Shown one piece after another: positions 44,601 through 52,778 of a DNA stretch of 64,000 nt. The stretch comes from Apoda limacodes (taxonomy: Eukaryota > Arthropoda > Insecta > Lepidoptera > Limacodidae), in contig OX291555.1 of NCBI GenBank assembly GCA_946406115.1, forward strand, positions 11,798,001-11,862,000, read 5' to 3'. A program made the translations under genes and the position numbers. The stretch's first letter is position 1, and every line of letters begins with the position of its first letter. The notes under the pieces were generated by a model. That model searched no databases. It was not told where the DNA came from and worked only from the letters and a program-made list of their open reading frames with translations.

Positions 44601-47600
44601 ATTGTTAATCCTTCGAAAACCCAAGCAATCATCGTAGGCAGTTCTAGACTTATATCCAAGATTGACTGGAACGAACTTCCATTAGTAACTGTAAACGGAG
44701 TCTCTATCCCTTACAAAGATACAGTTAAAAACCTGGGTATATTTATCGATCGAACACTATCTTGGGGTTCGCAAATAAAGGAGGTTAGTAAGAAAATATT
44801 TGCTTCAGCTAAATCTTTAGGCAGATTGCGCAATTTTCTACCGATTCCCACTAAAATTGCTCTTGCGAAATCTCTTCTTCTGCCTATTCTCGATTATGCT
44901 GATGCTAGTTATATAGAGGAGCAGCTTAATAAACTTGAGCGACTTCAAAACTTCTGCATTAGACTCATATTTGGTCTACGTAAGTACGACCATATTTCCG
45001 AATTCAGATCAAAGCTCAAGTGGCTCCCAATTCGGCTTCGCCGGGATGCTCATGTTCTCTTTCTTCTGTATAACGTCCTGTTCAATCCAAACACACCAGT
45101 ATACTTAAAGAAACGTTTTAATTTTATCGAAAATTCTTCTCTTCGAGAGACTACACACTGGATGCTAAAAATTCCTTTGCATTCCTCACAATTGTATAAT
45201 GATTCTTTCACTGTAAATGCTGTTAGATTATGGAACGCTTTACCTTTAGAAATAAAAAGAGCAAAATCGTAATATTTAAAAATCTTATTATTGCTCATTA
45301 CTTAAAGAACTAAAATAACATCACTACCTATATTTGTTATTTACTTATACGTAATATATATTATAATTATATTTATTATACATATGTATTTATATATGTA
45401 CATCTATTTATGTATATTTATATATACATTATTCATATATGTTGTTTATGTGTATTTATTTATTTTATATGCATTATTGTATGATATATATATACTTCTT
45501 AATACTATACTTTGATTAACTTTACTATTTCCTCTACTCAAAGGTTGTCCGGAAGAGATCGCTTTGAAGCGATAAGACCGCCTTTTGTTTTCTCTATTTG
45601 TTTTCTCTATTTGTAAATATGTTTTTTTTTTTAAATAATTATGTTGATGCAATAAAGTATATTATTACATATTATTATTAACTTCGGTAAATGTTAAATT
45701 CGTAACTTGCTCCACAAAAACAATGCAAACCTATGATCTGAAATGAAGATCTTGTGAGATCTATCACTTTTGTAATGAAACTACTAGTCTACGATCTATA
45801 CTTACGGAGATATAGCCTATTAAATTTGACAGCTGTCGTCTGAAATGAAGATTATAATTTATATAGAAGATTATGATGAGATCACTTTTGTAATCAAACT
45901 ACTAGTCTACAATCTATAGCTACGGAGATATAGGCTTTTTATAGTTTGACATCTGTCCTCTGAAATGAAGATCTTGATGAGATCTTCCGCTTTTGTAAAG
46001 AAACTACTAGTCTACTATTTTCGGATATATAGCTATTTCCAGTTTGATAACTTTCTCTAAAAAATTAATAAGAGTATAATATATATAATATAATGAAGGC
46101 TTCGTCCTCCAATTTTTTTTTTAGTTTGTACGTCATTTTCAATGAAACCATGCTTACATATTATGTCAGTTCCATATTTAATTTTAGTATGTGTCTAGCG
46201 TACGCACGCAGCAGCTATGTACAATTTGTGCTAACTATTTCCTACTTATCACCGAGACGTTCACTTTTCCGCAATTTTAGAAAAAACCGTATACGCTTTT
46301 ACCTCTTCCACCCCCTTCGTTACACGTAATGCAGACAGACGTGGACCCGTGGTTATTTATGATGATGTCATTTTTATTGTAGTCAGTCAGACAGCATTTT
46401 TAGTAGTTTGTGTTAGTCTGACTTGGATGGCTCTTTTCTGTCGTCTGCTGATCTACTATTGGATAGGTTTACTTATCAAGGCCTATCCTTCATCAGGAGG
46501 TGACCCTTCAAAAATCTTAACCTTTCCAGGTCGTCGGTCCACCTAACGTATTAATTCCTCCGAGACAACCCGACCCATTACCGAAACAAAACCATAGCTA
46601 GTTTGTAAACGGTACAGCGCCATCTAGTTTTATTATCTGGCACCTATTTTTAAACCGCAAACAACGATAGCTGAAAAACCGCGACTTTGGTCATTATATA
46701 TATATTTTTTTTTTACTGAGCCACAGAACATAAGAGAACGCTCACTCTCCACAAAGCGCGTATTAATTCGTATAAACGTTATCATAGCATTACTTTAATA
46801 TTACTTTGAGCTTACTTAGGAAAACCGCTCTGACGTACAGACACCGAAATCTTACCATACCGGTTTACTAAAACTTTCTGTTACCGAACTCTAAAAAGCA
46901 AAACCTGACGTAACTACTGATTTCTACAGTGTTTGAGGCTGGTGCAAAAACACAAACAATTTTGCAAATTCTATACCTTTTTTATATTGTTTTTCTAGTA
47001 TTCCGGAGATAAAATTTATTTATAATGCGTTAAAGGCAAAATCAAATGTATCATAAATACCACAACGAGACCGCAAAATTTTGGCACAAGACCGCCGTTG
47101 ATAAGGCGTCGCGGCCAACTGATCTGCCTGTGGGACCTCTGGAATGGCTCAATTTGAGCGCATATTAGTTTTGTTTTTTAATTATTATAATAATAATAAC
47201 TAAAAAGTAAATCTGAGCCCTAACACAATTGATTTAATAAATATGGAGCACGATAATATATTTTTAATGAATTACTCTTATTATAAAGCAATAAAAAATT
47301 AGTTCCAAAGTAGTCAGTCTGAAAATCTGATGATTTTTATAAAAGTTTGCTATTTTTTATATGTATCGATTTCCTAAAAAAGCCTAAATAAAACCTCAAG
47401 AGTCGTATCATTTTTTTTCTGAGCTATAAAAGCATCGTAGCTATTTTTAAAATGCTACTTTCGGCGGATAAATCGCGCTATATCGCGCCCTAACTTTTTC
47501 TGTGTTACAGAAATAAAAGTCACTAGAATTACTCATTTTTCTAAATAAAACCACAGTAAACAACCAAACTAGTAGTCCACAATCCGCACTGGGCCCGCTG

Positions 47601-50600
47601 GGCCCGCGTGTGGACTCTGGCCCAATCACCCTCGCTTAAGAGGGTAGGCCGTGCCCCAGCTGTGGGGACGTATGAAGGCTGGCAAGTAAACAACCAAACA
47701 CTTAAAATGGTATAAAAATATGTTTTTCCCGCCATTTGGTTTAATTTATTAAAATTTTATTAAAGTGCTTTCGGAATCTAAACTGAAATTACATTGTTAT
47801 CAAAAACAAAGCATGATATTTTTAAAGTAAGCGATATAAATTCTTACTATTATAAATATTAGTATAAATAGTAGGGTCGTCAAAAACGAAAAAGTGCAAT
47901 TTATGATTTAAATTAAGGTTAGTATTAGATTTTTAATCTAACGAAAAAAAAACGCTTTAGGGCTTAATTACTTTCTGAACCAGTCACCGTGTTGTTTATT
48001 TTCTAGCGTAATTCTAGAGGTAATTTTCGAACTGACTTACTTTGTCTAAAGCTCGCAGGAATATCGATTTTTCTAATACAAAAATCGGCCATTTCGTGAA
48101 AATAACTGTTATTTCTTGGCAAAATTTCTTATTTATACAAAATTTATTTACCAGTGTTGATGTGTATATACGTATTATATAGATTAATGTGAAAGTAATT
48201 TTTTTTCTTAATTTGTTTTAGATTATGGGGGTGAAATGGAGTTACCGCCTTTGTACGAGGATAGACACGCGCCTGACGACTACGGGTTCATCCAATCTAC
48301 CATATACACTGTCACGGGTGCGTACCATTGAGTTTATCTAAAGTCATACCTTGGACACTTTATACAAAAATCACGTTATGTGATCATCACACTCTGAAAT
48401 CTGACACTACTGTAGGGCCAAGTTTATTGAAAGTGGCCAGAGCATTAAAACGTGATCTGTAACCATAGATAACCCCCAATAGAACCCTAATACAAGGCGA
48501 CGCTGCCTGATAACCCATACGTGAATCTGCAAGTATACACTACCATAACCAAAATTACGGAAACATTAAATGTAAAATGTGTTTCACAATAAAATCCCTA
48601 ACAAAATATGTAAATTAAATTTAACCAAGTTAAAAAATAAATAAATAAAGAAACTTGTCAAAAAAGCTTATTTTACAATTGAAGACTTTATGATAAAAAC
48701 GCATGGAATTAAATAACTTGATGTTAACATATTTACTTTACAATTGTAATGATAACTTAAATGTTAAAGAGCGATTGCTAGAGAGTTTTTTTCGCCGTTT
48801 CTTCTCACTAGAACGCCATTTTGATTTCGAAACAGTAGTTACTACCGATTTTTTTATTTGACAATAATTATATTTGAAAAGTTAAATGATATCCTATTTT
48901 TGAAGGACACAGCAAATTCATTTTATTTTAAAAGTGTCTAAACAAGGTCTAACTTGTTTTTAAAGCGTAAAGCACAATAGTGTCATTAAATGTTTTTCAA
49001 TAACACCCTTAGATATACATAGCCTAAAAATTTTAGTTTTTTTTTTAATTTTTTTTTGTACTTTGGTTGTTACAACTTTAAAGTATATTGTGTCTCAAAT
49101 CAGTGTGATGCCGGTGTTCCTGTAGTGGGTACAAGCAATGCTTGTGCAACAACTAGGTTTAAAATATGTTTTGTATTTGCAGCATGTGCTCTGATCTTTA
49201 TGATAGCGGTCGTGTTTTTGGTGTCGGCCATATGCAAGATGCACATGAAACGCGCGGCGTTACGCAGCTATACGCACGACGCTGCCACCAGGGGGCACTA
49301 CAGCCTGCAGTTCGGCGCGCAGGTATTGCCCAACGTGAATCTATGGTCTCTAGTTCCATTGACCATAAAGGGTTTATTTATTATAAGAAATAAATAAATA
49401 AAGCAAGAAAGACTAAACATTTATTTGGGCTACACATTTATAAATAAACAAAAACAGGTAAAAAAGAAATTGTTAAACGTAAGTACTTACTAATCTATAC
49501 ATAGTATAGAACAAAGTTGTTTCCCGTTGTGTGCTCGATGAACACTTAGATCTTTTAACCACGCAACGGATTTTAATGCGGTTTTCATTAATAGGTAGAT
49601 AATAGTTTATATGTATAGTTAAATATTTTTTTGTGTTAATTTTTTGAAATATGACTAGAATTGTTCAAAATGTCGAAAACATCATGCAGAGCGAGCTTTA
49701 CATGGTGTGCGCTACCTGAGAGTTCCATACATTGCAAACAGATGGCAGTGTAAGTTAGTTTATCGACAAAAACATATCCAGATTACATACATTGCAGCCT
49801 TGCAGTTCAAAATAGGCTTTTCACTCAGCACTACGCTAATGGTAAAAACACAAGGCCAATGACAAACTAAAACTGTAATAATTAAAATGAACTGTTACAG
49901 GCGCACCGCTTCCCGCCATGCTACGAGACGTCTCGAATGCTAGAGCAGGAGATTCGCATCGCCAGCGCTGCCACCTCTCCCGCTCACTCGCCGAGGAGAT
50001 CCAACCCCACCACGCAGGTACAGTCGACAAAAGTTTAGCTGACCCACCTCTAATATTTATTTCACTTACACTTTTTGTAATGAAGGGCGGGGCGAAACAT
50101 ACGGTTATATTCATGCGAGCGGCTGCAGCGCGCGCGCGCATACACGGTATCGGTTCTGAAGTTAAACCTATTTACACCTACATTCGATACAGGCTAAATT
50201 GACCAAAAGCGCACAGGTATTAAGAGTCACAAAAACTGTGTAGGTAAATTGGTGCCTATTCGATTGAAGAGAATGTTTTATATAACAAGATATTTTGTTC
50301 GCTGCAATTGGCAAAAAAATTAGAGCGTGGTGCACGCGCTGATCTTAGGCGCAGATGATTATTTTTTTAAGTGGTCTATCGACAATTTGGTTGTTCTTAC
50401 TGCGAATCACAACACACGATCCTTACACGCATAAGCATAAATTCTTAGGTTTCGTAATTACAGTCGAAGAGCTCGACTTGAACAGAACAACAAAAAATCG
50501 CGTAAAACATCGCCAACTAATCGGCACACGATATCGTCGAATTCGTAAAATTTTTGTTCCTAAAGCTTGTAGTGATTTTACCTCCGACCCACATGTGAAA

Positions 50601-52585
50601 GTTCTTTGTTCTTAAATAAATAGCAAACTGAAGTGGCAAAGGGCAAGCCACACGGCTCTTCGAATTGATAGGTCAGAAAAGTTCTCAAGTAGCAACCACA
50701 AATCGGAAGGCGCTGGCCTCCTCAATGGATGTCTTTCAGCTGAGGCAACGACGAATATAAGAGAAAACTGCAAATAATTCTCTAACAAAAAACCACCCCA
50801 AGAACTCGATTGTACCTAAAATTTTGTAAACTGAAGTAACCTTTATATAATTCAGGCATCAAGTCATGAGCAGCCAATTGTGGAGGAAGCCAACCCTGAC
50901 GACACTAGGCCAAGCGGGTTCGGACTCACCAGGTTATCCGCTATGTTCAACCCCGCGTACCGGCAGGTGAGTCGATCTGTTACTTATTTTTAGTAAAGAG
51001 ACCAACAAAAATTTTATTACCAAAGCCTACTTAAAATTTCGCATCAAATATTTATTTTAATATGTAGAGATTGTCTGATATAAAACTGCGTGCCCCCCTC
51101 CACTTTCATTTATTTGTTTCAATGAATAACTTAATATGCCTATTTATGTGTTAGTGCGATGACTATTCTGTGAGCTTTGGTCAGATCTGCATGCATACAA
51201 TTTGGCCTATTAGTTGCATGGTAAATCCAAATTAAAACATATATACATATATCATAGTATGAAAAGGAGGTCTCGTGCGTAGTTCCATCAATTCTAAACT
51301 AGTTGGAAGACAAATCCGAATGTATCGTGTATTTCATTCATAAATTGTATTTTGCATGTATGCGTGAGTGCGGTAGGGGGGCGCACAGTTTTAAATTGGA
51401 CGATCTCTAGATGGTATAGTTCTCTAGTCTATGACTATTTGGCATACATTTGTAATAAAAAAAATATATTTATTTATTTACATTTTAATGTAGAAATGGG
51501 TATTTATACCAAAAGTGGTAAATGTATGTGTTACGTTATGGTTTTTATTCTCTGAACAGGGTAAACAGAAGCTGAATAGACACTTGAAATGAATTAATTA
51601 TTTATTCATTATGTATGTTTTTGGTCAGGTACCAACACAGTGCTGCGACGTGGAAATGACTGACGTACAGGCATCCTCCCCGACAAGTTCACCGTCCAGG
51701 AGTCAAAACCAAACCCGTCTAGACAACTACCGCAGCCCCGCCTATTGCGACCTAAACACCTCGGATTTCTACTTCACAAACCCCGAAAGTCCTAGTTTCG
51801 GGCGAGATTTGAATTACATGGCAACACCGATGGAATTCTTCAGACGTAGAGCTTTAAGGAGCGGTCCTTTAGAACGGGTTATGGATCAATTCGACAGACA
51901 GAGGCCGTTAACCTTACACTTGGGCAGATTTCAACTAAGCATCCCTAGATTTGGCAGACGACATTCTACAGAGCCCAGACCCGACACGCCTAACGTTGCC
52001 GAAATTAATATAGATGATTTAGATTTCGTTCGGCTCAATTCGAATGAGACATATACGTTAAATGGGAGAACTATAAGGTTGCTAGGTGCGAATTTTGAAA
52101 ATTACCCAGTTTTAAATAATAGTCGGCCGCCTCCGTATAATGAAGCTATGAGATACAAGCTGTATGGACCTCCTCCCGAATATTTAAGCCGTGACGGGTT
52201 AAATAACGAAAGAAATAACGTTACTGCACCTGCTAATGTTGACGAAGAAGCTAGAAGTAACGTTGAAATGCCACCGGGTTATGAGGAATTAGCGTCTGGA
52301 GTTGACGGTAATTCTAACGTTGTAAATAATAACTCAAATAACGGTTCAATCGTTATAAATAATTTAGTAGCAGATAACCAGTTACCTAATAACGTTAATT
52401 ATACTCACGACAATAGTTTTGTTGAAAATCTTAGTTCTGTTATAGATAATTTGCCAGCGATCGATAGTGACGTTAACGCTAACGAAAACGTTGTTCATAG
52501 TGATGTTACTAGCAACTTCGTTAATAACGAAGTTATCGATAATAGTAACTTCGTTAATAACGAAGTGACTGTTAATAGTGACTAG
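24552..52585 (+). CDS. Ig/LDLR-class-A single-pass membrane protein with PPxY-type tail, complete
   Basis: Join 24552-24615, 25210-25417, 29390-29532, 30951-31088, 32026-32151, 48222-48317, 49183-49322, 49901-50017, 50856-50966, 51629-52585: 2100 nt, 699 aa, all GT-AG and in phase. Order: signal peptide (1-21); Ig-like domain (about 22-138) with LTLVCEL and SDSGHYMC; LDLR class A-like module (139-184) with CDGYRDCPNGEDE; a second, degenerate Cys-rich module (185-226); juxtamembrane stalk (227-258); transmembrane segment (about 259-277); a 420-residue cytoplasmic tail. The tail has PPCYE, RPPPYNEAM, GPPPEYLS and MPPGYEEL; PPPY is a WW-domain ligand as used by NEDD4-family ubiquitin ligases. 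The last 130 residues are Asn-rich. I infer a cell-surface receptor or adaptor under ubiquitin control. I do not recognise a named orthologue. Confidence 0.92.
25210..25417 (+). CDS. Ig/LDLa gene exon 2 (first half of Ig-like domain)
   Basis: Acceptor TTTTCAG, donor GAT|GTAAGT. It encodes NTDLLVPSYSLSLYSPGELE, then VKREHETLTLVCELRSDSGE and YVWNYVAVNATAGEAQ. The Cys in LVCEL and the Trp in VWNY are the expected core Ig residues. An N-A-T glycosylation site is present. Confidence 0.9.
26008..26292 (-). pseudogene. Non-LTR reverse transcriptase fragment
   Basis: Minus-strand translation gives GRSTTNAEVALLKHGIRGKA then LDLYNSYMSGKVQTIDVKG and LVDLTVFLGITLDSKPQWGH. This is a LINE reverse transcriptase with its centre (including the catalytic DD) deleted. 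It lies in intron 2 of the Ig/LDLa gene, antisense to it. Confidence 0.7.
27385..29310 (+). mobile_element. 5'-truncated LINE with reverse transcriptase and 3' tail
   Basis: Translation from 27385 gives AIGIFCDLSTAFDCVQHETL. After a one-base frameshift near 27650, a second frame (27704-28282) reads VLFADDTALLFKVDRN and SKVFQGITLDNRLQWNPHIS. FADD is the catalytic motif of reverse transcriptase. Stops appear after ILTVPC. The tail has TTGCCGGTTCTTCTC twice (28648 and 29183), typical of lepidopteran LINE ends. There is no endonuclease. It lies in intron 2 of the Ig/LDLa gene, sense orientation. Confidence 0.8.
29390..29532 (+). CDS. Ig/LDLa gene exon 3 (second half of Ig-like domain)
   Basis: Acceptor TTTTCAG, donor AAAG|GTATC. 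It encodes PSYTTEPVGSTASSKLVKQD then LQLSDSGHYMCSSPPFSVTK. DSGHYMC is the classic D-x-G-x-Y-x-C strand-F motif. Confidence 0.92.
30313..30402. repeat. Near-perfect 28-bp inverted repeat (hairpin)
   Basis: Arms 30313-30340 (CATACTGGCCAGTACGGTGT GACGTCAT) and 30375-30402 pair with one mismatch around a 34-base loop. Each arm carries two inner palindromes, TACTGGCCAGTA-type and TGACGTCA. It lies in intron 3 of the Ig/LDLa gene. Confidence 0.9.
30951..31088 (+). CDS. Ig/LDLa gene exon 4 (LDLR class A module 1)
   Basis: Acceptor GTTACAG, donor CTC|GTGAGT. It encodes PEQCAKGAFWCERYCVLAAY then VCDGYRDCPNGEDEDLRFC. The CDGxxDCPNGEDE calcium-binding acidic cluster is typical; the module has about eight Cys rather than six. 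Confidence 0.92.
31180..31520. repeat. Lepidopteran dispersed repeat (AATCTCGGAAATGGCTCCAA)
   Basis: It contains TTCTTGTATATATATACAAA, TCTGAATCTCGGAAATGGCT, CCAACGATTTTCATGAAATT and AATAGATGGCGTTGTAACAA. I recognise the type as a common SINE/Helitron-like repeat. The words TTATGCAGTC and AACATT recur at 31840-31875, which suggests an interrupted copy. Confidence 0.6.
32026..32151 (+). CDS. Ig/LDLa gene exon 5 (Cys-rich module 2)
   Basis: Acceptor ATTGTAG, donor CA|GTGAGT. It encodes KLNCSSGRCMSEAACCRPGV then PASLCQQPSCCVENRSNLRP. It resembles an LDLR class A start but lacks the acidic calcium cluster and has two CC pairs, so it is a divergent Cys-rich module. N-C-S and N-R-S sequons are present. 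The intron after it is 16 kb. Confidence 0.87.
33527..34478 (-). mobile_element. Internally deleted piggyBac element with intact TTAA duplication
   Basis: The 16-bp perfect terminal inverted repeats CCCTTAACCGGAATCG lie at 33527 and, inverted, end at 34478. They are flanked by TTAA at 33523-33526 and 34479-34482. Subterminal GGGTCCAAATAGACCC-like repeats sit at both ends. The 952-bp element keeps only the transposase 3' end. Confidence 0.92.
33929..34291 (-). pseudogene. piggyBac transposase C-terminal fragment
   Basis: The minus-strand frame has RGARKRGRCYLCGPKTDNKQ then SQKCEKCCNFICKLHVQKRI and LCSKCLT. The pattern C-x2-C-x10-C-x2-C-x4-C-x2-H...C-x2-C is the C-terminal Cys-rich DNA-binding domain of piggyBac transposases. 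The DDD catalytic core is missing, so it cannot transpose by itself. Confidence 0.88.
35583..35600. repeat. 18-bp perfect palindrome
   Basis: CCTTAGTTGCAACTAAGG is a perfect palindrome about 350 bp left of the LINE array. It is followed by TGCTAAGG, a partial third copy of the arm. The function is unknown. Confidence 0.7.
36441..37162 (+). pseudogene. LINE ORF1 (unit 1), broken
   Basis: It starts MESIKQSISDMAKMFTTQIA, a coiled-coil-like N-terminus, and reaches a TAA after EMRSRR. Further frames give DPISHCYRMGKPSKEKPRPI, LVKFREISVHDRDR, then HEAFMAARERFGVTKCWTRG and VTPDGKRH. These match the RNA-binding ORF1 protein of insect CR1/Jockey-type LINEs. At least one nonsense codon and two frameshifts break it. 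The same defects recur in units 2 and 3. Confidence 0.85.
37501..38645 (+). pseudogene. LINE ORF2 endonuclease and linker (unit 1), broken
   Basis: FNVVHFNAQSIPAHYSDMLA, then ILVSESWLKPYLPSTSYSLP and GGRVAIYLRSHIPYS, form the start of an AP-type endonuclease. A TGA after NLHSNY coincides with a deletion that removes the catalytic GDFN region. The same frame resumes with NLHILPLTATHFFPNST and runs through IRPPKSKSRMLQQRHFSG to SLGVEKSKLPSIPNN, where the unit ends. There is no reverse transcriptase. Confidence 0.88.
39132..39853 (+). pseudogene. LINE ORF1 (unit 2), broken
   Basis: Same reading as unit 1, with the same stop after EMRSRR and the same frameshifts. Confidence 0.85.
40192..41336 (+). 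pseudogene. LINE ORF2 endonuclease and linker (unit 2), broken
   Basis: Same TGA and endonuclease deletion as unit 1. It carries PYSIIDMSP and TKRNRAKAKYKV, the Asp and Arg states shared with unit 3. Confidence 0.87.
41825..42546 (+). pseudogene. LINE ORF1 (unit 3), broken
   Basis: Same defects as units 1 and 2. An Ala-to-Val change (HLVKEV) and a Pro-to-Ala change (GKASKEK) are specific to this copy. Confidence 0.85.
42885..45272 (+). pseudogene. LINE ORF2 (unit 3), with reverse transcriptase remnants
   Basis: Endonuclease as in units 1-2. An extra TAA interrupts RAKAK at 43839 (TACAAG became TAAAAG). The frame then runs from MRNRCNRMCRDAQRRH to NNTDINLLNQLFISSVDF. Reverse transcriptase is fragmentary: VFPESWKDAYVIPLPKK-like and SDFRPIS-like words near 44290-44385 and a YADDLPIYT-like word near 44490 flank deletions. 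The frame 44574-45272 holds the thumb region (GLIVNPSKTQAIIVGSSRLI; FLPIPTKIALAKSLLLPILD; VNAVRLWNALPLEIKRAKS). Confidence 0.87.
45745..46040 (-). repeat. ~105-bp minisatellite, locus 2 (inverted to locus 1)
   Basis: Three monomers with AAACTACTAGTCTACGATCT, ATACTTACGGAGATATAG, TTTGACAGCTGTC and TGAAATGAAGATCTTGATGA are the reverse complement of the monomers at 5730-5995. It starts directly after the LINE 3' end. Confidence 0.75.
46050..47565. other. Intronic sequence with possible repeat fragments
   Basis: This part of intron 5 has no supported gene. A segment at 46490-46560 (CCTTTCCAGGTCGTCGGTCC) and one at 46690-46930 look like pieces of dispersed elements but no family could be fixed. 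47791-47817 contains a 27-bp exact match to 25858-25884 (ACATTGTTATCAAAAACAAA plus GCATGAT). Confidence 0.4.
47570..47700 (-). repeat. Lepidopteran dispersed repeat (GTGCGGATTGTGGACTA)
   Basis: The minus strand reads GCCTACCCTCTTAAGCGAGG, GTGATTGGGCCAGAGTCCAC and AGTGCGGATTGTGGACTACT. The type is common in Lepidoptera. A related copy is at 60110-60215. Confidence 0.6.
48222..48317 (+). CDS. Ig/LDLa gene exon 6 (juxtamembrane)
   Basis: Acceptor TGTTTTAG, donor CGG|GTGCGT. It encodes YGGEMELPPLYEDRHAPDDY then GFIQSTIYTVT, an acidic extracellular stalk. It also holds PPLYE, a PPxY sequence, but on the predicted outer side. Confidence 0.86.
48770..48850 (+). repeat. LINE 3'-end-like fragment
   Basis: GCTAGAGAGTTTTTTTCGCC then GTTTCTTCTCACTAGAACGC resembles the GCCGGTTCTTCTC tails at 28648 and 29183. 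It lies in intron 6 of the Ig/LDLa gene. Confidence 0.45.
49183..49322 (+). CDS. Ig/LDLa gene exon 7 (transmembrane segment)
   Basis: Acceptor TTTGCAG, donor CAG|GTATTG. It encodes ACALIFMIAVVFLVSAIC followed by KMHMKRAALRSY. The hydrophobic helix with a following basic stop-transfer patch sets the topology: outside before, cytoplasm after. Confidence 0.92.
49901..50017 (+). CDS. Ig/LDLa gene exon 8 (cytoplasmic)
   Basis: Phase 0-0, acceptor GTTACAG, donor CAG|GTACAG. It encodes AHRFPPCYETSRMLEQEIRI then ASAATSPAHSPRRSNPTTQ. FPPCYE is a PPxY motif; SPRRS is a likely phosphorylation patch. Removal would keep the frame. Confidence 0.88.
50625..50770 (+). pseudogene. RTE-like reverse transcriptase C-terminal relic
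   Basis: Translation near 50628 reads LKWQRASHTALRIDR and then, past a stop, SSNHKSEGAG. It resembles the KWQWAGHIARR end of RTE-type LINEs. A better copy is at 58575-58680. Confidence 0.5.
50856..50966 (+). CDS. Ig/LDLa gene exon 9 (cytoplasmic)
   Basis: Phase 0-0, acceptor ATTCAG, donor CAG|GTGAGT. It encodes ASSHEQPIVEEANPDDTRPS then GFGLTRLSAMFNPAYRQ. No known motif is seen apart from an NPAY sequence resembling an NPxY sorting signal. Confidence 0.86.
51629..52585 (+). CDS. Ig/LDLa gene last coding exon (PPxY and Asn-rich tail)
   Basis: Acceptor GGTCAG, stop TAG at 52583-52585; 318 residues. The first part is polar and Ser/Pro-rich. It is followed by MEFFRRRALRSGPLERVMDQ, then RPPPYNEAM, GPPPEYLS and MPPGYEEL. 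The final 130 residues are rich in Asn, Asp and Val, with NFVNNEV twice near the end. Confidence 0.93.
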   Translation, partial: VPTQCCDVEMTDVQASSPTSSPSRSQNQTRLDNYRSPAYCDLNTSDFYFTNPESPSFGRDLNYMATPMEFFRRRALRSGPLERVMDQFDRQRPLTLHLGRFQLSIPRFGRRHSTEPRPDTPNVAEINIDDLDFVRLNSNETYTLNGRTIRLLGANFENYPVLNNSRPPPYNEAMRYKLYGPPPEYLSRDGLNNERNNVTAPANVDEEARSNVEMPPGYEELASGVDGNSNVVNNNSNNGSIVINNLVADNQLPNNVNYTHDNSFVENLSSVIDNLPAIDSDVNANENVVHSDVTSNFVNNEVIDNSNFVNNEVTVNSD

Positions 52586-52772
52586 TGATTTTTCAGATCT
52601 CTATTTTGATGTTTTTAATTGCCACTTTGCACTAATCCTTGCCTATGATGTAGTGTATAGTGCCTTAGGTCGACTCTAGTGTTGTGTAGGCTAGGATAAA
52701 ACCGTTAAAAAGCTTGGCAAGTGATATTTTCTATGTAATAGTAACTTTTTTTTTTATAATATTTCGTTATTA

Positions 52773-52778
52773 AATAAA
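52773..52778 (+). terminator. Polyadenylation signal of the Ig/LDLa gene
   Basis: AATAAA lies 188 bp after the stop codon, in TTAAATAAAAGTTTAAGGG. The 3' untranslated region would be about 200 bases if this signal is used. Confidence 0.6.

Larger units (their letters stand above)
35954..45660 (+). mobile_element. LINE array: 5' part in three tandem copies, one 3' end
   Basis: Three head-to-tail units start at 35954, 38646 and 41337 (2692 and 2691 bp apart) with TATACCTTTAACATGTAGGT. Units 1 and 2 stop at AAATAATA inside ORF2 and jump back to the start. Unit 3 continues to the 3' end (CAATAAAGTATATTATT at about 45650). The units differ by only a few bases each. All share the same ORF1 stops and the same endonuclease deletion, so they are copies of one dead element. 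The family is CR1/Jockey-like. It lies in intron 5 of the Ig/LDLa gene, sense orientation. Confidence 0.95.
41337..45660 (+). repeat. LINE array unit 3 with the single 3' end
   Basis: The first 2.69 kb repeats units 1-2. From about 44031 it continues into the ORF2 part absent from them. Private changes include GTC for GCC near 42009, GCT for CCT near 42183 and AAC for ACC near 43105. Confidence 0.93.

Noticed and set aside
52515..52566. loxP-like appearance of ACTTCGTTAATAACGAAGT palindromes
   Set aside because: The arms and spacer do not match loxP, and the sequence is inside a coding repeat; the likeness is superficial.
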